Of a stretch of 64,000 nt of DNA, positions 33,178 through 43,285 are shown in pieces. The stretch's first letter is position 1; each line of letters starts with the position of its first letter. A program made the translations under genes and the position numbers. This DNA comes from Desulfatitalea tepidiphila (GTDB taxonomy: Bacteria; Desulfobacterota; Desulfobacteria; Desulfobacterales; Desulfosarcinaceae), in NCBI RefSeq assembly GCF_001293685.1, contig NZ_BCAG01000003.1, forward strand, positions 310,001 through 374,000. Direction: 5' to 3'. The notes beneath the pieces were generated by a model. The model was not told the DNA's origin, did not search any database, and saw nothing but the letters and a program-made list of their open reading frames with translations.

Positions 33178-33546
33178 TTATTTTTTGTCGGTATCGGCTT
33201 TTTTGGGCGCCGGCGGTGTATCCGGCTTGCTCGTCTGGGCCAGACCGGCGACGTGTCCCCGGCTGACTTTAACGCGTACCTTGTCCGCGATTTCCACGGT
33301 CAGGTTGGCTTCGCTCACCCCGGTGATCCGGCCGTACAATCCGCCGGAGGTGATGATCATGTCCCCCTTTTTCAGGTTGGTGATCATTTCCCGATGCTCT
33401 TTTTGCTTTTTCTGCTGGGGGCGAATCAGAAGAAACCACATGATGGCCAACATCAAAATGATGGGCAACAGGGGCGTGGCCAAAAGTCCACCGCCGCCTT
33501 CGGCTGCTGCGGCGCCTCCCTGGCCCATGGCATAGGCTAAATTCAT
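33178..33546 (-). CDS. yajC: Preprotein translocase subunit YajC
   Basis: This 122-residue protein has a single N-terminal TM (about 28-48, LLPIILMLAIMWFLLIRP) followed by the YajC cytosolic motif KKQKEHREMITNLKKGD and VTSGG-like turns (IITSGGLYGRITGV). A charged C-terminal tail follows. It heads the Sec operon, so transcription probably starts just upstream, near 33560-33600. Confidence 0.93.
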   Translation of the reverse strand: MNLAYAMGQGGAAAAEGGGGLLATPLLPIILMLAIMWFLLIRPQQKKQKEHREMITNLKKGDMIITSGGLYGRITGVSEANLTVEIADKVRVKVSRGHVAGLAQTSKPDTPPAPKKADTDKK

Positions 33547-33661
33547 ATCGTCAAACCTCCCTTTCGAGAATAGAGTACAATTTGCAGCATTAAATGATGT
33601 GCATCATAAGACGGCGCTGGTATACTTGAAATGTCGGTGCAGGTCAAACCCTTCTTCCAGA

Positions 33662-35131
33662 TCAACACTCGGGATAGCAATCGATATGGCATTCATGGGG
33701 CGGCATGCCGGCGTCCCCCTCGATGGTCAGGGAAAAGCCGCGTTGCATTTCCAATTCAATGATTTCCTTGCGTTTTTTGTTGAGCACATAGTCCGCCACC
33801 GCTTTGGGCACGCTGCCGTGCACGCTCTGCAGTCCGCTCTTGCGCGTCATGGTCTTGAGTTGACGTAAAAAACGCAAGGCCAGCGTTTCGGTGGACGGGG
33901 TCAACCCCTTTCCCTTGCAATAGGGGCAGGCCACCAGGCTTCCCAGTTCGATGGACGGTGCCAGGCGCTGGCGGGCCAATTCCAAAAGGCCGAATTGTGA
34001 AATTCGACCGATACGCACCCGGGCTTTATCCCGTTTGACATGTTCGCGCAAGGCGCGTTCGATGGCGTTGCGGTTTTTCATTTCGCGCATGTCGATGAAG
34101 TCGACCACGATCAGACCGCCCAGGTCCCTCAGGCGAATCTGTCGGGCCACTTCCTCGGCCGCCTCAAGGTTGGTGTTCAGGGCGGTTTGCTCCAGGTCCT
34201 TTTCGCGGGTTCCTCGGCCGGAGTTCACATCGATGGCCACCAGGGCCTCTGTCTGTTCGATCACGATGGAACCGCCGGATTTCAGGGGCACCCGGTTCTC
34301 GAAGATTGTCGCGATCTGATCCTCGAGCTGGTATTTGGTAAAGATCGGCTTGTCCAGGGTGTAGTGTTTGACAATGCGCTTGTGACGCGGGGAGATGATC
34401 TGGACGAAATTTTTCACCTCCTGAAAGGCCGCTTCATCGTCGATCAGGATCTCGTTGACATCCGGTGTCAGATAATCCCGCACGGATCGAACGGCCAGGC
34501 TGCGATCCTTGTAGAGCGCGGCAGGGGCGGTCTCCTGAAGTCCCCGGTTTTTGATGTCGCGCCACAAACGCAGCAGGTAGCTGATGTCCTTGGCCAGTTG
34601 GGTCTTGGTGCAGCCCTGGCCGGCGGTACGCACGATGGTGCCGAATCCTTCGGGGATTTTCAGTTGGACCAGAATCTCCTTGAGCCGCTTGCGTTCCTCT
34701 TCATCCTCGATTTTACGGGATATGCCGCGGTTGTTGGTGCCCGGCATCAGCACGACGTAGCGGCCGGGCAGCGAGATGTAGGTGGTGAGCATGGCCCCCT
34801 TTTTCATCATGGGGTCCTTGGTCACCTGGACCATGATCTCCTGGCCTTTTTTGACCAGATTGTCGATCGTCCGCTGACCACTGTCACTCTCCTGAAAATA
34901 GTCGCTGTGAATTTCGTGCTGTTGCAAAAAGCCGTTGCGTTCACCGCCGAAATCGACAAACACGGCTTGCAGACTGGGCTCTACACGGGTGATGATGGCT
35001 TTGTAAATATTGCCATGGAGAATTTCACGACCGGCCATTTCGATCTGGAATTCCTCCATCCGGCTGTCCTGGACCTTGGCAATGCGAACCTCTTCCGGGT
35101 CGATGGCGTTAATCAGAATTTTGCTGCTCAT
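33662..35131 (-). CDS. rng: Ribonuclease G/E
   Basis: This 489-residue endoribonuclease processes rRNA and mRNA 5' ends. It has an N-terminal S1 domain with the 5'-sensor region (NIYKAIITRVEPSLQAVFVDFG), a DNase I-like catalytic centre with VAIDVNSGRGTRE and VVDFIDMREMKNR, and the zinc-link CPYCKGKGL. The ATG at 35131 (AGGAA site) is preferred over an upstream start that would add 55 unrelated residues. It lacks the long disordered C terminus of RNase E and so fits RNase G. Confidence 0.93.
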   Translation of the reverse strand: MSSKILINAIDPEEVRIAKVQDSRMEEFQIEMAGREILHGNIYKAIITRVEPSLQAVFVDFGGERNGFLQQHEIHSDYFQESDSGQRTIDNLVKKGQEIMVQVTKDPMMKKGAMLTTYISLPGRYVVLMPGTNNRGISRKIEDEEERKRLKEILVQLKIPEGFGTIVRTAGQGCTKTQLAKDISYLLRLWRDIKNRGLQETAPAALYKDRSLAVRSVRDYLTPDVNEILIDDEAAFQEVKNFVQIISPRHKRIVKHYTLDKPIFTKYQLEDQIATIFENRVPLKSGGSIVIEQTEALVAIDVNSGRGTREKDLEQTALNTNLEAAEEVARQIRLRDLGGLIVVDFIDMREMKNRNAIERALREHVKRDKARVRIGRISQFGLLELARQRLAPSIELGSLVACPYCKGKGLTPSTETLALRFLRQLKTMTRKSGLQSVHGSVPKAVADYVLNKKRKEIIELEMQRGFSLTIEGDAGMPPHECHIDCYPEC

Positions 35132-35359
35132 GTATGGGTTATTCCTGTGTTTCGATAACGTGAATGCCGTGGGGGGCGTCAGGCGTAGGCGACTGTAACG
35201 CTTTGATTCATATGTGTTTGCTGCGGTTAAGTCAAACAGATTGTCAACTTCCCACATATCTTGCACTTTGAATAAAATTATGGCATGAGAAATCAAAATC
35301 TTAAACGACCATGGCGCCGCATGCGCCGTCGCGGCGCTCTGTTTTTTGATGGCTGAAAG

Positions 35360-35495
35360 TTGATGAAACTGTAAAAAGTCGCAAAGGCGCCATCCCGGCG
35401 AACACCGGCATCCAGAACATACTGAAAATACTGGATCCCGGTGTTCGCCGGGATGACGGGAAAAGCGAATTCCGAACTTTTTACGGCGCCGTCAA
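35360..35495. repeat. MITE-like inverted-repeat element between rng and leuS
   Basis: The 417-bp gap holds this element. Its core arms are 35391-35415 and 35431-35455 (CATCCCGGCGAACACCGG and its complement; 24 of 25 bases pair, 15-bp loop). Outer weaker arms contain GTAAAAAGT (35371-35379) and ACTTTTTAC (35476-35484). Such palindromes with GTAAAAAGT ends are common intergenic repeats in deltaproteobacteria. I see no gene in 35132-35548. Confidence 0.6.
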
Positions 35496-35548
35496 AGTTG
35501 GAACCAGAACATTTAAATGTCCGGCCAAGCCGGTTCAGGTGACAAGCG

Positions 35549-38143
35549 ATGGATGAACAATACGATCCCCGTAAGATTGAGCAAAAATGGCAAGAGGAGT
35601 GGGAGCGGAGCCATCTCTTCGAGGTGGATGTCCAGGCCGACCGGCCGAAATATTATTTGCTGGAGATGTTTCCCTATCCTTCGGGCAAGATTCACATGGG
35701 CCATGTTCGCAATTATACCATCGGAGACGTCGTGGCGCGTTACAAGCGGATGCAGGGGTTCAACGTGCTGCATCCCATGGGGTGGGATGCGTTCGGCATG
35801 CCGGCGGAAAACGCCGCCATCGCCAACAACACCCATCCGGCCGAATGGACCTACGATAACATCGCCTATATGCGCAACCAGCTAAAACAGCTCGGTTTTT
35901 CCTACGACTGGAGCCGGGAGGTGACCACCTGCACGCCGGATTATTATCGTTGGGAGCAGTGGCTGTTTCTCAAGATGTACGAGAAAGGCATGGCCTACCG
36001 CAAGGAGGCTTATGTCAACTGGTGTGAACCGTGCCAGACCGTACTGGCTAACGAGCAGGTCGAAGCCGGCATGTGCTGGCGCTGCGGCCAGCCGGTCAGG
36101 CAAAAGAAGCTCAATCAGTGGTTTTTCCGCATCACCGATTACGCCGAGGATCTGCTCGTCCATTGCGATCAGTTGCCCGGGTGGCCGGAAAAGGTGACCA
36201 CCATGCAAAAGAACTGGATCGGTCGCAGCCAGGGGGCCGAGATCCGATTCGCGGTGGAGGAGAGCGACACGGTGATACCAGTCTTCACCACCCGCCACGA
36301 CACTGTTTTCGGCGCCACTTTCATGTGTCTGGCCCCCGAACATCCCCTGGTGCCCCAGTTGGCGGCCGGAACCGAACAGGCGGCGGCGGTGTCCGATTTC
36401 ATCGAGCGCATCAGCCTGCAGGAGCGCACCAGCAAGGCGGTGGAAACTTACGAGAAAGAGGGGGTCTTTACCGGCAAATATTGCATCAATCCCGTGACCG
36501 GCCGGCGCATGCCGATCTATACGGCCAATTTCGCTCTCATGGAGTACGGGACCGGAGCGGTCATGTCCGTACCGGCTCACGATCAGCGCGATTTCGATTT
36601 CGCCAGGAAATATGACCTGCCCATCATCCCGGTGGTCAACCCGGAAGGCGAGACCCTGGTCGCCGCCCAGATGACGGAAGCGTATGCCGGCGACGGTCTG
36701 ATGGTCAATTCCGGAGCGTTCGACGGGCAACCCAATCGCCAGGCGATGGAAAAGATCGCCGACCTGCTCGAGGCCAAGGGGCTGGGCCGGCGGGCGATCA
36801 GTTACCGGCTGCGGGATTGGGGGATTTCGCGCCAGCGCTACTGGGGCGCCCCCATCCCCATGATCTATTGTGATACGTGCGGGACGGTTCCGGTTCCCGA
36901 GGCCGATCTGCCCATCGTGCTGCCCGAGGATGCCCATCTGCTCGCCGGCGGCCGCTCGCCGTTGCCCACCCTCGACCATTTCGCCCGGACGACCTGCCCC
37001 AAGTGCGGGCGCACCGATGCGCGCCGGGAAACCGATACCATGGACACCTTCGTCGAGTCGTCCTGGTATTTCGAGCGCTATTGCAGTCCCAAATGCAACG
37101 AGGCCATGTTCGATCGCGACGCGGTGGCTTACTGGATGCCGGTGGATCAATATATCGGCGGTGTGGAGCATGCCATTCTGCACCTGCTCTATTCCCGCTA
37201 CTTCACCCGCGTACTTCACGACATCGGTTTGATCGATTACAAAGAGCCGTTCACCCGCCTTTTGACCCAGGGCATGGTGTGCAAGGAAACCATGTCCTGT
37301 CCCCAACACGGCTATCTGTTTCCCGAGCAGGCGCGCGAAGAGCGGGGCACGCTTTACTGCACCCTCTGCGATCGGCCGATCACCCTCGGGCGGGTGGAAA
37401 AGATGTCCAAATCCAAGCGCAACGTGGTGGACCCCAATGTGTTGCTCGAACGGTACGGAGCCGATACGACGCGCCTGTTCTGCCTCTTTGCCGCGCCGCC
37501 GGAACGAGACCTGGAGTGGAGCGACCAGGGGGTAGAAGGAAGCGCGCGCTTCCTCAATCGGGTCTGGCGGTTGGCCGGCACCTGGCTGGACGTGGTGCAG
37601 GGCGTGGCCTCTTACGACGGTCCGGTCGAATCGCTTCCCGACACTTTGCGGCAGACTTACCGAAAGGCGCACCAGACCATCGAAAAGGTGACCCGCGACA
37701 TCGAAGATCGTTTCCATTTCAACACGGCCATCAGCGCCGTCATGGAGTTGGTCAACCAGATGCATGCGGTCGGCCCCGACGACGGCGGTGCGGATCAGCG
37801 CAAGGGCGTCATGCGGCATGCCCTGGAGACGGTCATTCTGCTGCTGTCCCCCATCGTGCCCCATTTTGCCCAGGAGCTCTGGCATGCCCTGGGGCATGCC
37901 CAAAGCACGCTCGCCGTGCCCTGGCCGGTCTGGCGCAAGGATGCACTGGTCCAGGAAGAGGCCACCATCGTCGTTCAGGTCAACGGCAAACTGCGCGGCC
38001 GGTTTACGACCGCCGTGGACACGGATGACGATACCGTGAAGCAGCTTGCACTGGCGGATGAACGGGTGCAGAAGTTCGTCGGCGACAAGGCGCCCAAGAA
38101 GATCGTCGTCGTGAAAAACAAATTGGTCAACATTGTCGTTTAG
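35549..38143 (+). CDS. leuS: Leucyl-tRNA synthetase
   Basis: This 864-residue class I synthetase charges tRNA-Leu. It shows the HIGH-equivalent [13 protein letters not shown] (about 49-61), the CP1 editing region with [11 protein letters not shown], the zinc-type cysteines CEPCQTV/CWRCG, the [12 protein letters not shown] signature and an anticodon-binding domain. Length and motif order are normal. The first ATG is used; GACAAGCG precedes it weakly. The LptE gene follows after 88 bp. Confidence 0.96.
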   Translation: MDEQYDPRKIEQKWQEEWERSHLFEVDVQADRPKYYLLEMFPYPSGKIHMGHVRNYTIGDVVARYKRMQGFNVLHPMGWDAFGMPAENAAIANNTHPAEWTYDNIAYMRNQLKQLGFSYDWSREVTTCTPDYYRWEQWLFLKMYEKGMAYRKEAYVNWCEPCQTVLANEQVEAGMCWRCGQPVRQKKLNQWFFRITDYAEDLLVHCDQLPGWPEKVTTMQKNWIGRSQGAEIRFAVEESDTVIPVFTTRHDTVFGATFMCLAPEHPLVPQLAAGTEQAAAVSDFIERISLQERTSKAVETYEKEGVFTGKYCINPVTGRRMPIYTANFALMEYGTGAVMSVPAHDQRDFDFARKYDLPIIPVVNPEGETLVAAQMTEAYAGDGLMVNSGAFDGQPNRQAMEKIADLLEAKGLGRRAISYRLRDWGISRQRYWGAPIPMIYCDTCGTVPVPEADLPIVLPEDAHLLAGGRSPLPTLDHFARTTCPKCGRTDARRETDTMDTFVESSWYFERYCSPKCNEAMFDRDAVAYWMPVDQYIGGVEHAILHLLYSRYFTRVLHDIGLIDYKEPFTRLLTQGMVCKETMSCPQHGYLFPEQAREERGTLYCTLCDRPITLGRVEKMSKSKRNVVDPNVLLERYGADTTRLFCLFAAPPERDLEWSDQGVEGSARFLNRVWRLAGTWLDVVQGVASYDGPVESLPDTLRQTYRKAHQTIEKVTRDIEDRFHFNTAISAVMELVNQMHAVGPDDGGADQRKGVMRHALETVILLLSPIVPHFAQELWHALGHAQSTLAVPWPVWRKDALVQEEATIVVQVNGKLRGRFTTAVDTDDDTVKQLALADERVQKFVGDKAPKKIVVVKNKLVNIVV

Positions 38144-38162
38144 GCGACAGCAGCGTAACGAA

Positions 38163-38194
38163 AAGTGTCAAGTTCGAAGTGTAAAGTTTAAAGT
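38163..38194 (+). repeat. Heptad AAGTNNN repeat upstream of lptE
   Basis: AAGT occurs at 38163, 38170, 38177, 38184 and 38191, exactly every 7 bp. The stretch ends in GAAGGAATTC. The same arrangement recurs upstream of argB and argG. Confidence 0.65.
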
Positions 38195-38231
38195 GAAGGA
38201 ATTCGGTCTACCTAATAGATGAGAGGTTGCC

Positions 38232-38789
38232 GTGACGGGTCGTGAACAGGGGGTCGACATCAAGCGGTACGCCAAATGGCCTCCGGCCGGCGGGTGGACG
38301 TTTCTCGTCCTTTCCCTATGCCTGCTGACGGCTTGCGGTTATCAGTTTGCCGGGCCGGGTCAGCTGCCCGGTGGGGTGCAGACCATCGCGGTGGAGGTTT
38401 TCACCAATCGTTCGGCCGAGTCCGGGCTGGAGACGACGCTGACCAACGCCGTGATCGATGAGATGACCCGCAGGCGGCAGGACCTGGTGGTCGGGCCAAA
38501 GGAGGCCGATGCCCGTTTGTCGGGTACCATCGACCGGCTCTCCACGGCAACCCTTTCCCGTGGCGGCACGTTGACCGCCGTCGAGCGCCGGGTGATCATG
38601 ACAGCCTCGTTTGTTTTGAAGGATCGGGGTGGCAAGGTGGTGTGGCAGGTGAGGGGGCTGAGGGCCGAGCAGGCGTATCCCGTGGGAGACAGCAAGGCCG
38701 CCACCGATCTGAACAAACGGCTGGCCATCGGACAGGTATCCGAACGGCTGGCCGAATATCTGTACGAGCGCCTCACGGGCTCATTTTAA
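38232..38789 (+). CDS. lptE: LPS-assembly lipoprotein LptE
   Basis: This 185-residue lipoprotein is expected to plug the LptD outer-membrane barrel. The signal peptide ends in a lipobox near residue 36 (LLTACGYQF). GGVQTIAVEVFTNRSAESGLE and the later strands fit the DUF799/LptE family fold. The GTG start follows AGAGG. It follows leuS, the usual order in proteobacteria (leuS-lptE). No holA gene follows here. Confidence 0.88.
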   Translation: MTGREQGVDIKRYAKWPPAGGWTFLVLSLCLLTACGYQFAGPGQLPGGVQTIAVEVFTNRSAESGLETTLTNAVIDEMTRRRQDLVVGPKEADARLSGTIDRLSTATLSRGGTLTAVERRVIMTASFVLKDRGGKVVWQVRGLRAEQAYPVGDSKAATDLNKRLAIGQVSERLAEYLYERLTGSF

Positions 38790-38833
38790 AAATATTGGGT
38801 GGCCCCGGGTATTCGGGGCTGGATAGCATAGCA

Positions 38834-38872
38834 AGCAAAGCACTCGGCCGTTCTCGCGCCGGGTGCTTTGCT
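38834..38872. terminator. Convergent hairpin between lptE and rpsT
   Basis: AGCAAAGCACTCGGC (38834-38848) and GCCGGGTGCTTTGCT (38858-38872) form a 15-bp stem (one G-U pair), located between the converging lptE and rpsT genes. No long T tract follows on either strand, so termination may be partial. Confidence 0.5.
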
Positions 38873-38885
38873 TTGAGATCCGGAA

Positions 38886-39152
38886 TCAGGATTTGATGGT
38901 TTGGGACAGCTTGGCCAGGCGGGCAACTTTTCTGGCGGCGGTGCGTTTGTGCAAAACGCCTTTTTTCACTGCCTTGTCAATCGTCGACTGAGCCGTCCGC
39001 AGCGACGCATCGACCGTTTCGACCGATTTGGCTGCGGCGGCCTGGCGGACCTCCTTGACCACATGTTTGACACGGGTCTTGACGGTCTTATTTCGCATGC
39101 GCCGTGTTTCGTTCTGGCCGGCGCGCTTGAGGGCTGATTTATGGTTGGCCAC
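38886..39152 (-). CDS. rpsT: 30S ribosomal protein S20
   Basis: This 88-residue protein has a highly basic helical sequence typical of S20 (MANHKSALKRAGQNETRR at the N terminus). It binds 16S rRNA as a primary binder. The start codon is GTG with an AGGAG site 8 bases upstream, which is plausible because rpsT often uses weak starts for autoregulation. It is transcribed away from murJ, across a 67-bp promoter region. Confidence 0.95.
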   Translation of the reverse strand: MANHKSALKRAGQNETRRMRNKTVKTRVKHVVKEVRQAAAAKSVETVDASLRTAQSTIDKAVKKGVLHKRTAARKVARLAKLSQTIKS

Positions 39153-39219
39153 TGAAATGCTCCTTTCACATTGATTTGTAGCTTTATAAAACGAAACTCT
39201 ATATAGGTATCTCTATAGC

Positions 39220-40887
39220 ATGTCAACAGGTTTCGACAAGGAAATCCCGGGTGCCGAAACGCCTTCCCACGAGGCACACCTTCATCTCGATTCCACCCCC
39301 GGTGTGCAAGGTAGCGATGGGGTTGTCATCGCCAAAGCGGCCGGTGTGGTGGGGGCCGCAACCCTGTTCAGCCGGGTGTTGGGTGCCGTACGGGATATAG
39401 CCATTGCCTCTTTTTTCGGGACCGGGATGATATCCGATGCCTTCATCGCGGCTTTTCGCATACCCAATCTGCTGCGGCGCATGTTTGGCGAGGGATCGCT
39501 GAGTATCGTCTTCGTGCCGGCCTATACAGAGTGTCTCTACCAGCAAGGACGCACCGAAGCCGATCGCCTGGCCGGCAGCGCAGCGCGTTTCCTGGCCGCC
39601 TGTTTGTTAACGGCGGCCTTGGCCGGCATGGCGGCGGCCCCTTTGCTGGTTCATATCCTCGCGCCGGGCTTTGCCGATTCGGTCGAAAAATTCGATCTCA
39701 CCGTGTCGTTGACCCGCACCATGTTTCCCTACATCTTTTTTATCGGATTGGTCGCCTTGTGCATGGCATTGCTCAATGTATTGGGGCATTTTGCCGCCCC
39801 CGCCCTGGCGCCTGTCTGCTTGAACGTGTCCATGATCGCGGCAATTGCGGTCGGCTCGCTGTGGGTCGACAGCCAGCAGGAGTTGGTGTACTGGCTCGCC
39901 GTGGGCGTGGTCGTGGGGGGCGCCCTGCAATTGGGGCTGCAGCTGCCGTTTTTGCTAAAAAACAGGATATTTTTATGGCGCCCCGCACCATGGTGGCATC
40001 CGGCCTTCAAACAGATCGGGGCCATGCTGGCACCGGTGCTGTGCGGCGCGGCCGTCTATCAGATCAACAACCTGGTGATCACTATCCTGGCCTCGATGCT
40101 GCATCAGGGCAGCATCTCCTATCTCTACTACGCCGACCGACTGCTCCAGTTTCCCCTGGGCATCTTCGGCATCGCGGCCGCCACGGCCGCCTTGCCGACC
40201 CTGGCGCGCCAGGCGGTCATGCAGCGATACGATGCCATGCGTCACACCTTCAATGAGGCCATCCGGCTGGTCTTGTTTGTCACCCTGCCGGCCATGGCCG
40301 GTTTGATCGTGCTGCGCGAACCGATCATCGCCATGTTATTTCAACGGGGGGCGTTCGATCTGGATTCCACGCGATTGACGGCCAGTGCCTTGTTGTACTA
40401 TAGCATCGGATTATGGGCGTTTTCGGCGGTGCGTGTCGTTCTGAATGTCTTCTATGCGTTGAAAGACACCCGTACACCGTTGAAGATCGCGCTTTTGACC
40501 ATTGCAGCCAACTTGATTCTGGGATTGGCACTGATGGGGCCGATGCGGCACGACGGCCTCGCACTGGCGTTCACGCTCGCCTCCATGTTGAACATCGGAT
40601 TGCTGGGCTTTGCCTTGCGGAAGAGACTGGGAACGATAGGCGGGCGGTCGATCGCATTATCCGCGTTGCGATCATCCGTCTGCGCGGCGGGCATGGCGGC
40701 CGGCGTGTGGATCGCTGCCAGGTGGCTGCTGCCCCATGACCCTAAGGCCGGCGTGGCCCTGCTGCCGGGTCTTTTGGGCTGTATCCTCATCGGCGCGGCC
40801 ATGTTCGGTGTATTGGCGCGTATCCTGAGAATGCCGGAGCTTCAAACCCTGATGTACATAATTCGGAGAAGGTCACCGCAGGCGTGA
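39220..40887 (+). CDS. murJ: Lipid II flippase MurJ
   Basis: This 555-residue polytopic membrane protein of the MVF family flips lipid II for peptidoglycan synthesis. It has about 14 TM helices and the typical motifs TLFSRVLGAVRDIAIASFFG, FIAAFRIPNLLRRMFGEGSLS and NNLVITILASMLHQGS. The N-terminal 40 residues are polar and precede the first TM helix. Its stop overlaps the ftsB GTG start. Confident. Confidence 0.94.
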   Translation: MSTGFDKEIPGAETPSHEAHLHLDSTPGVQGSDGVVIAKAAGVVGAATLFSRVLGAVRDIAIASFFGTGMISDAFIAAFRIPNLLRRMFGEGSLSIVFVPAYTECLYQQGRTEADRLAGSAARFLAACLLTAALAGMAAAPLLVHILAPGFADSVEKFDLTVSLTRTMFPYIFFIGLVALCMALLNVLGHFAAPALAPVCLNVSMIAAIAVGSLWVDSQQELVYWLAVGVVVGGALQLGLQLPFLLKNRIFLWRPAPWWHPAFKQIGAMLAPVLCGAAVYQINNLVITILASMLHQGSISYLYYADRLLQFPLGIFGIAAATAALPTLARQAVMQRYDAMRHTFNEAIRLVLFVTLPAMAGLIVLREPIIAMLFQRGAFDLDSTRLTASALLYYSIGLWAFSAVRVVLNVFYALKDTRTPLKIALLTIAANLILGLALMGPMRHDGLALAFTLASMLNIGLLGFALRKRLGTIGGRSIALSALRSSVCAAGMAAGVWIAARWLLPHDPKAGVALLPGLLGCILIGAAMFGVLARILRMPELQTLMYIIRRRSPQA

Positions 40888-41174
40888 ACCGTAAACAGAA
40901 AATATCGATCGTTTTGGCCGGCATCGCCATGTTTTATCTCCTTCTGGTGATCGTTTTCGGCGACAATGGATGGCTCGAGCGGCGCCGCATGCAATCGGCC
41001 CATGCCCAATTGGTGAGTGCAAATGAAGCCCTCACACAAGAAATTCTGCAGATGTACCGGACCATCGATCGGTTACAGAACGATCCGGCATTTCTTGAAA
41101 ATGTCGCCCGCCAGGAGCTTGGCATGATCCGCTCCGACGAACTCATTTTTAAATTTAAAAGCAACACCAGGTAA
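40884..41174 (+). CDS. ftsB: FtsB/DivIC-family septum formation protein
   Basis: This 96-residue bitopic protein has one TM (about 8-28) followed by a heptad coiled coil (VSANEALTQEILQMYRTIDRLQNDP), matching the FtsB/DivIC family that recruits septal synthesis enzymes. The start is GTG 40884, inside the murJ stop, so translation is coupled. The C-terminal MIRSDELIFKF ending is typical. Confidence 0.85.
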   Translation: MNRKQKISIVLAGIAMFYLLLVIVFGDNGWLERRRMQSAHAQLVSANEALTQEILQMYRTIDRLQNDPAFLENVARQELGMIRSDELIFKFKSNTR

Positions 41175-41183
41175 CCTGAGGAG

Positions 41184-41441
41184 ATGACCGAATCATCCGA
41201 GTTCTACACGGCGACCATGGCCAGGCTGTATGCCGAGCAGGGTTATTTGCTCAAAGCAGCCGAAATATATCGTCATCTTGCAGCCCAAAATCCGAAGGAC
41301 GCAGAATTGAAAAGGGCTTTGAAAGATATCGAACAGGAGATTGTCAGGCGGCAGGCGCCTACCCTGAGAGATGCCCAGCTCTTATTGCGGGAATGGATCG
41401 ATCTGTTAAGGAAGAAAAAGAAAAGAGAGCGAACCACATAG
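41184..41441 (+). CDS. Small TPR-like protein
   Basis: This 85-residue protein has one tetratricopeptide-like unit (TATMARLYAEQGYLLKAAEIYRHLAAQNPKD, about 9-40) and a basic C-terminal helix ending in RKKKKRERTT. The ATG follows a GAGGAG site. It is 10 bp after ftsB and precedes a lipoprotein gene, so it is probably an envelope-assembly helper in this operon. The function is not known. Confidence 0.75.
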   Translation: MTESSEFYTATMARLYAEQGYLLKAAEIYRHLAAQNPKDAELKRALKDIEQEIVRRQAPTLRDAQLLLREWIDLLRKKKKRERTT

Positions 41442-41463
41442 CTTTATTCAAGGAGGGAAGAAG

Positions 41464-41964
41464 ATGAAGAATTCAGTCGGTCATAGCGTGTTGATCAGTG
41501 TGTTGGTCTGGATAGGCGTCGTTCTTTTTTTGATTTCCGGGTGTTCGACCCTAAAAGGTAAGGATGAAGGAAATGCTTCCACCGACACCGTGGCTGCGGC
41601 CCCGGCGGTTACGGCCCAGGAGGCCGGCCCCATCTACCTGGATTTCGGCGATGTCATGCTGCCGCGGGAGTTGAAGGCCGACAAGAAGGAGTCGTTCGTC
41701 ATGAATACGGCCGGCATGACGTCGGGCGTGCTGGTACTGAGCGGGGGCGTGGATGCCAATTCGCTCGTCTCCTTTTTTGAAAGCAAGATGCCGGTGGATG
41801 GTTGGAGCAAGGTTGGATCTTTTCGATCGGCGCGATCCTTGCTGCTGTTCGAAAAGGCGACACGTTGGTGCGCCATTGCCATTACCGACGGCCAGTTCAG
41901 CACCAAGGTTGAAATCTGGGTGGCGCCGACCACCAATGTGACGCAAAACGGGTTGCACAAGTAG
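41464..41964 (+). CDS. Putative lipoprotein
   Basis: This 166-residue protein has a signal peptide ending in a lipobox (LFLISGCSTLKG, Cys about 27). It has an Ala/Thr-rich linker, then a folded domain with repeated LxxFFExxMxxxGW-like helices (SLVSFFESKMPVDGWSKVGS) and a final strand VEIWVAPT. I see this arrangement in unnamed Desulfobacterota lipoproteins located near murJ/ftsB or coaBC, but I cannot name the family securely. Outer-membrane location is expected because the residue after Cys is Ser. Confidence 0.75.
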   Translation: MKNSVGHSVLISVLVWIGVVLFLISGCSTLKGKDEGNASTDTVAAAPAVTAQEAGPIYLDFGDVMLPRELKADKKESFVMNTAGMTSGVLVLSGGVDANSLVSFFESKMPVDGWSKVGSFRSARSLLLFEKATRWCAIAITDGQFSTKVEIWVAPTTNVTQNGLHK

Positions 41965-41990
41965 TGCACTTCCCTGAATGAACCATTGGC

Positions 41991-42008
41991 CCGATGTCGG
42001 CGTTGCGC
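41991..42008 (+). repeat. ATATCTGCGTTGCGC-type repeat, copy 2
   Basis: CCGATGTCGGCGTTGCGC matches the element at 21171-21188 at 16 of 18 positions. It lies between the lipoprotein and coaBC genes. Confidence 0.45.
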
Positions 42009-42049
42009 GAGCAGACTTTTGCAAACAGGTACCGGATAAAAGGGGGGGT

Positions 42050-43276
42050 ATGGGATTCTCAATGCCTGGAAAACGGATCACGCTCGGTGTGTGCGGCGGT
42101 ATTGCCGCTTTCAAGGCCGCCGAGCTGGTACGTTTGCTCGTCAAGGAAGAGGCCCTTGTCCGCGTCATCATGACCGATAACGCGGGGTACTTTGTCGGGC
42201 CCATGACCTTCGAGGCCCTCAGTCAGCAAAAGGTGTGTCGTACCCTTTTCGAAACCTCGGACGAGGCGGCCATACAACATATCCACTGGGCCCAGGAGTC
42301 CGACGCGGTCGTGATCGCACCGGCCACGGCCAATATCATCGGCAAACTGGCCGGCGGCATCGCCGACGATGCCTTGAGCACCTTCATGTTGGCCGTCACC
42401 TGCCCGGTGTTGATCTGCCCGGCCATGAATACCAATATGTATCAGAGCCCGCAGGTCCAGCACAACCTGGAGCGGTTGAGGTCCTATGGCTACAAGGTGC
42501 TCGAACCGGGCAGCGGCGAACTGGCCTGCGGCACGGTGGGTCCCGGCCGCCTGCCGGATCCGGCGATCATTATGGATGCGGTGCGTGCCTTGTTTCAGCC
42601 CGCAGACTTTTGCGGCCGCCGCGTGCTGGTCACGGCCGGCCCGACCCGTGAGGCCATCGACCCGGTGCGCTTCATCACCAACCCTTCATCGGGCAAGATG
42701 GGCTATGCCATCGCGCGCGTCGCCACCATGCGCGGTGCCGAGGTGACGCTTGTTTCCGGTCCTACCGCTCTTTCGCCGCCCGATGGGGTTCGTCTGATCC
42801 GGGTGACCAGCGCCGCCGAGATGGCCGAGGCGGTGTTGGCCGAGATGGATGGCCACCAGGTGATCATCAAGACGGCCGCGGTGGCCGATTTTCGACCGAT
42901 GGCGGTTTCCGACCGCAAGATCAAGAAGGAAGACGCCGAAATGGTGATCCGACTGGAGCGGACCCAGGACATCCTAAAGGCGTTGGGGGAGCGCAAAACC
43001 CGTCAGATCCTGGTCGGTTTCGCCGCCGAAACCCATGACATGGAATCTTTTGCCAGGGGCAAGCTGGCGGCCAAAAACCTGGATATGATCGTCGCCAACC
43101 ACATCGGTTCGCCGGAGGCTGGTTTTCAGGCCGACACCAACCGGGCGACCTTTCTGTTTCGCGACGGTCGCCGCGAAGAGATCGGGCTCATGCCCAAGAC
43201 CGAGTTGGCCGGCATCCTCCTCGACCGCATCGCCGCTCTGATGGTTGCAGCGGCCGGCGCGACCTCATTGCGTTAG
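42050..43276 (+). CDS. coaBC: CoaBC, phosphopantothenoylcysteine synthetase/decarboxylase
   Basis: This bifunctional enzyme of coenzyme A synthesis joins cysteine to 4'-phosphopantothenate and then decarboxylates it. The N-terminal CoaC flavin domain has [29 protein letters not shown] and [11 protein letters not shown]. The C-terminal CoaB Rossmann domain has [28 protein letters not shown] and KIKKEDAEM. The start is ATG 42050 or 42062; both are within 15 bases of an AGGGGGG site. The length is about 409 residues, as expected for the fusion. Confidence 0.94.
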   Translation: MGFSMPGKRITLGVCGGIAAFKAAELVRLLVKEEALVRVIMTDNAGYFVGPMTFEALSQQKVCRTLFETSDEAAIQHIHWAQESDAVVIAPATANIIGKLAGGIADDALSTFMLAVTCPVLICPAMNTNMYQSPQVQHNLERLRSYGYKVLEPGSGELACGTVGPGRLPDPAIIMDAVRALFQPADFCGRRVLVTAGPTREAIDPVRFITNPSSGKMGYAIARVATMRGAEVTLVSGPTALSPPDGVRLIRVTSAAEMAEAVLAEMDGHQVIIKTAAVADFRPMAVSDRKIKKEDAEMVIRLERTQDILKALGERKTRQILVGFAAETHDMESFARGKLAAKNLDMIVANHIGSPEAGFQADTNRATFLFRDGRREEIGLMPKTELAGILLDRIAALMVAAAGATSLR

Positions 43277-43285
43277 ATATCGCCC

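Noticed and set aside
35882-37903. Open frame of about 673 codons antisense to leuS
   Set aside because: An artefact of high GC third positions in the leuS gene; no family motif and no plausible promoter.
38886-39152. Regarding the GTG start of rpsT as evidence of a wrong start
   Set aside because: The family N terminus (A-N-H-K-S-A) starts exactly there and an AGGAG site is correctly placed.
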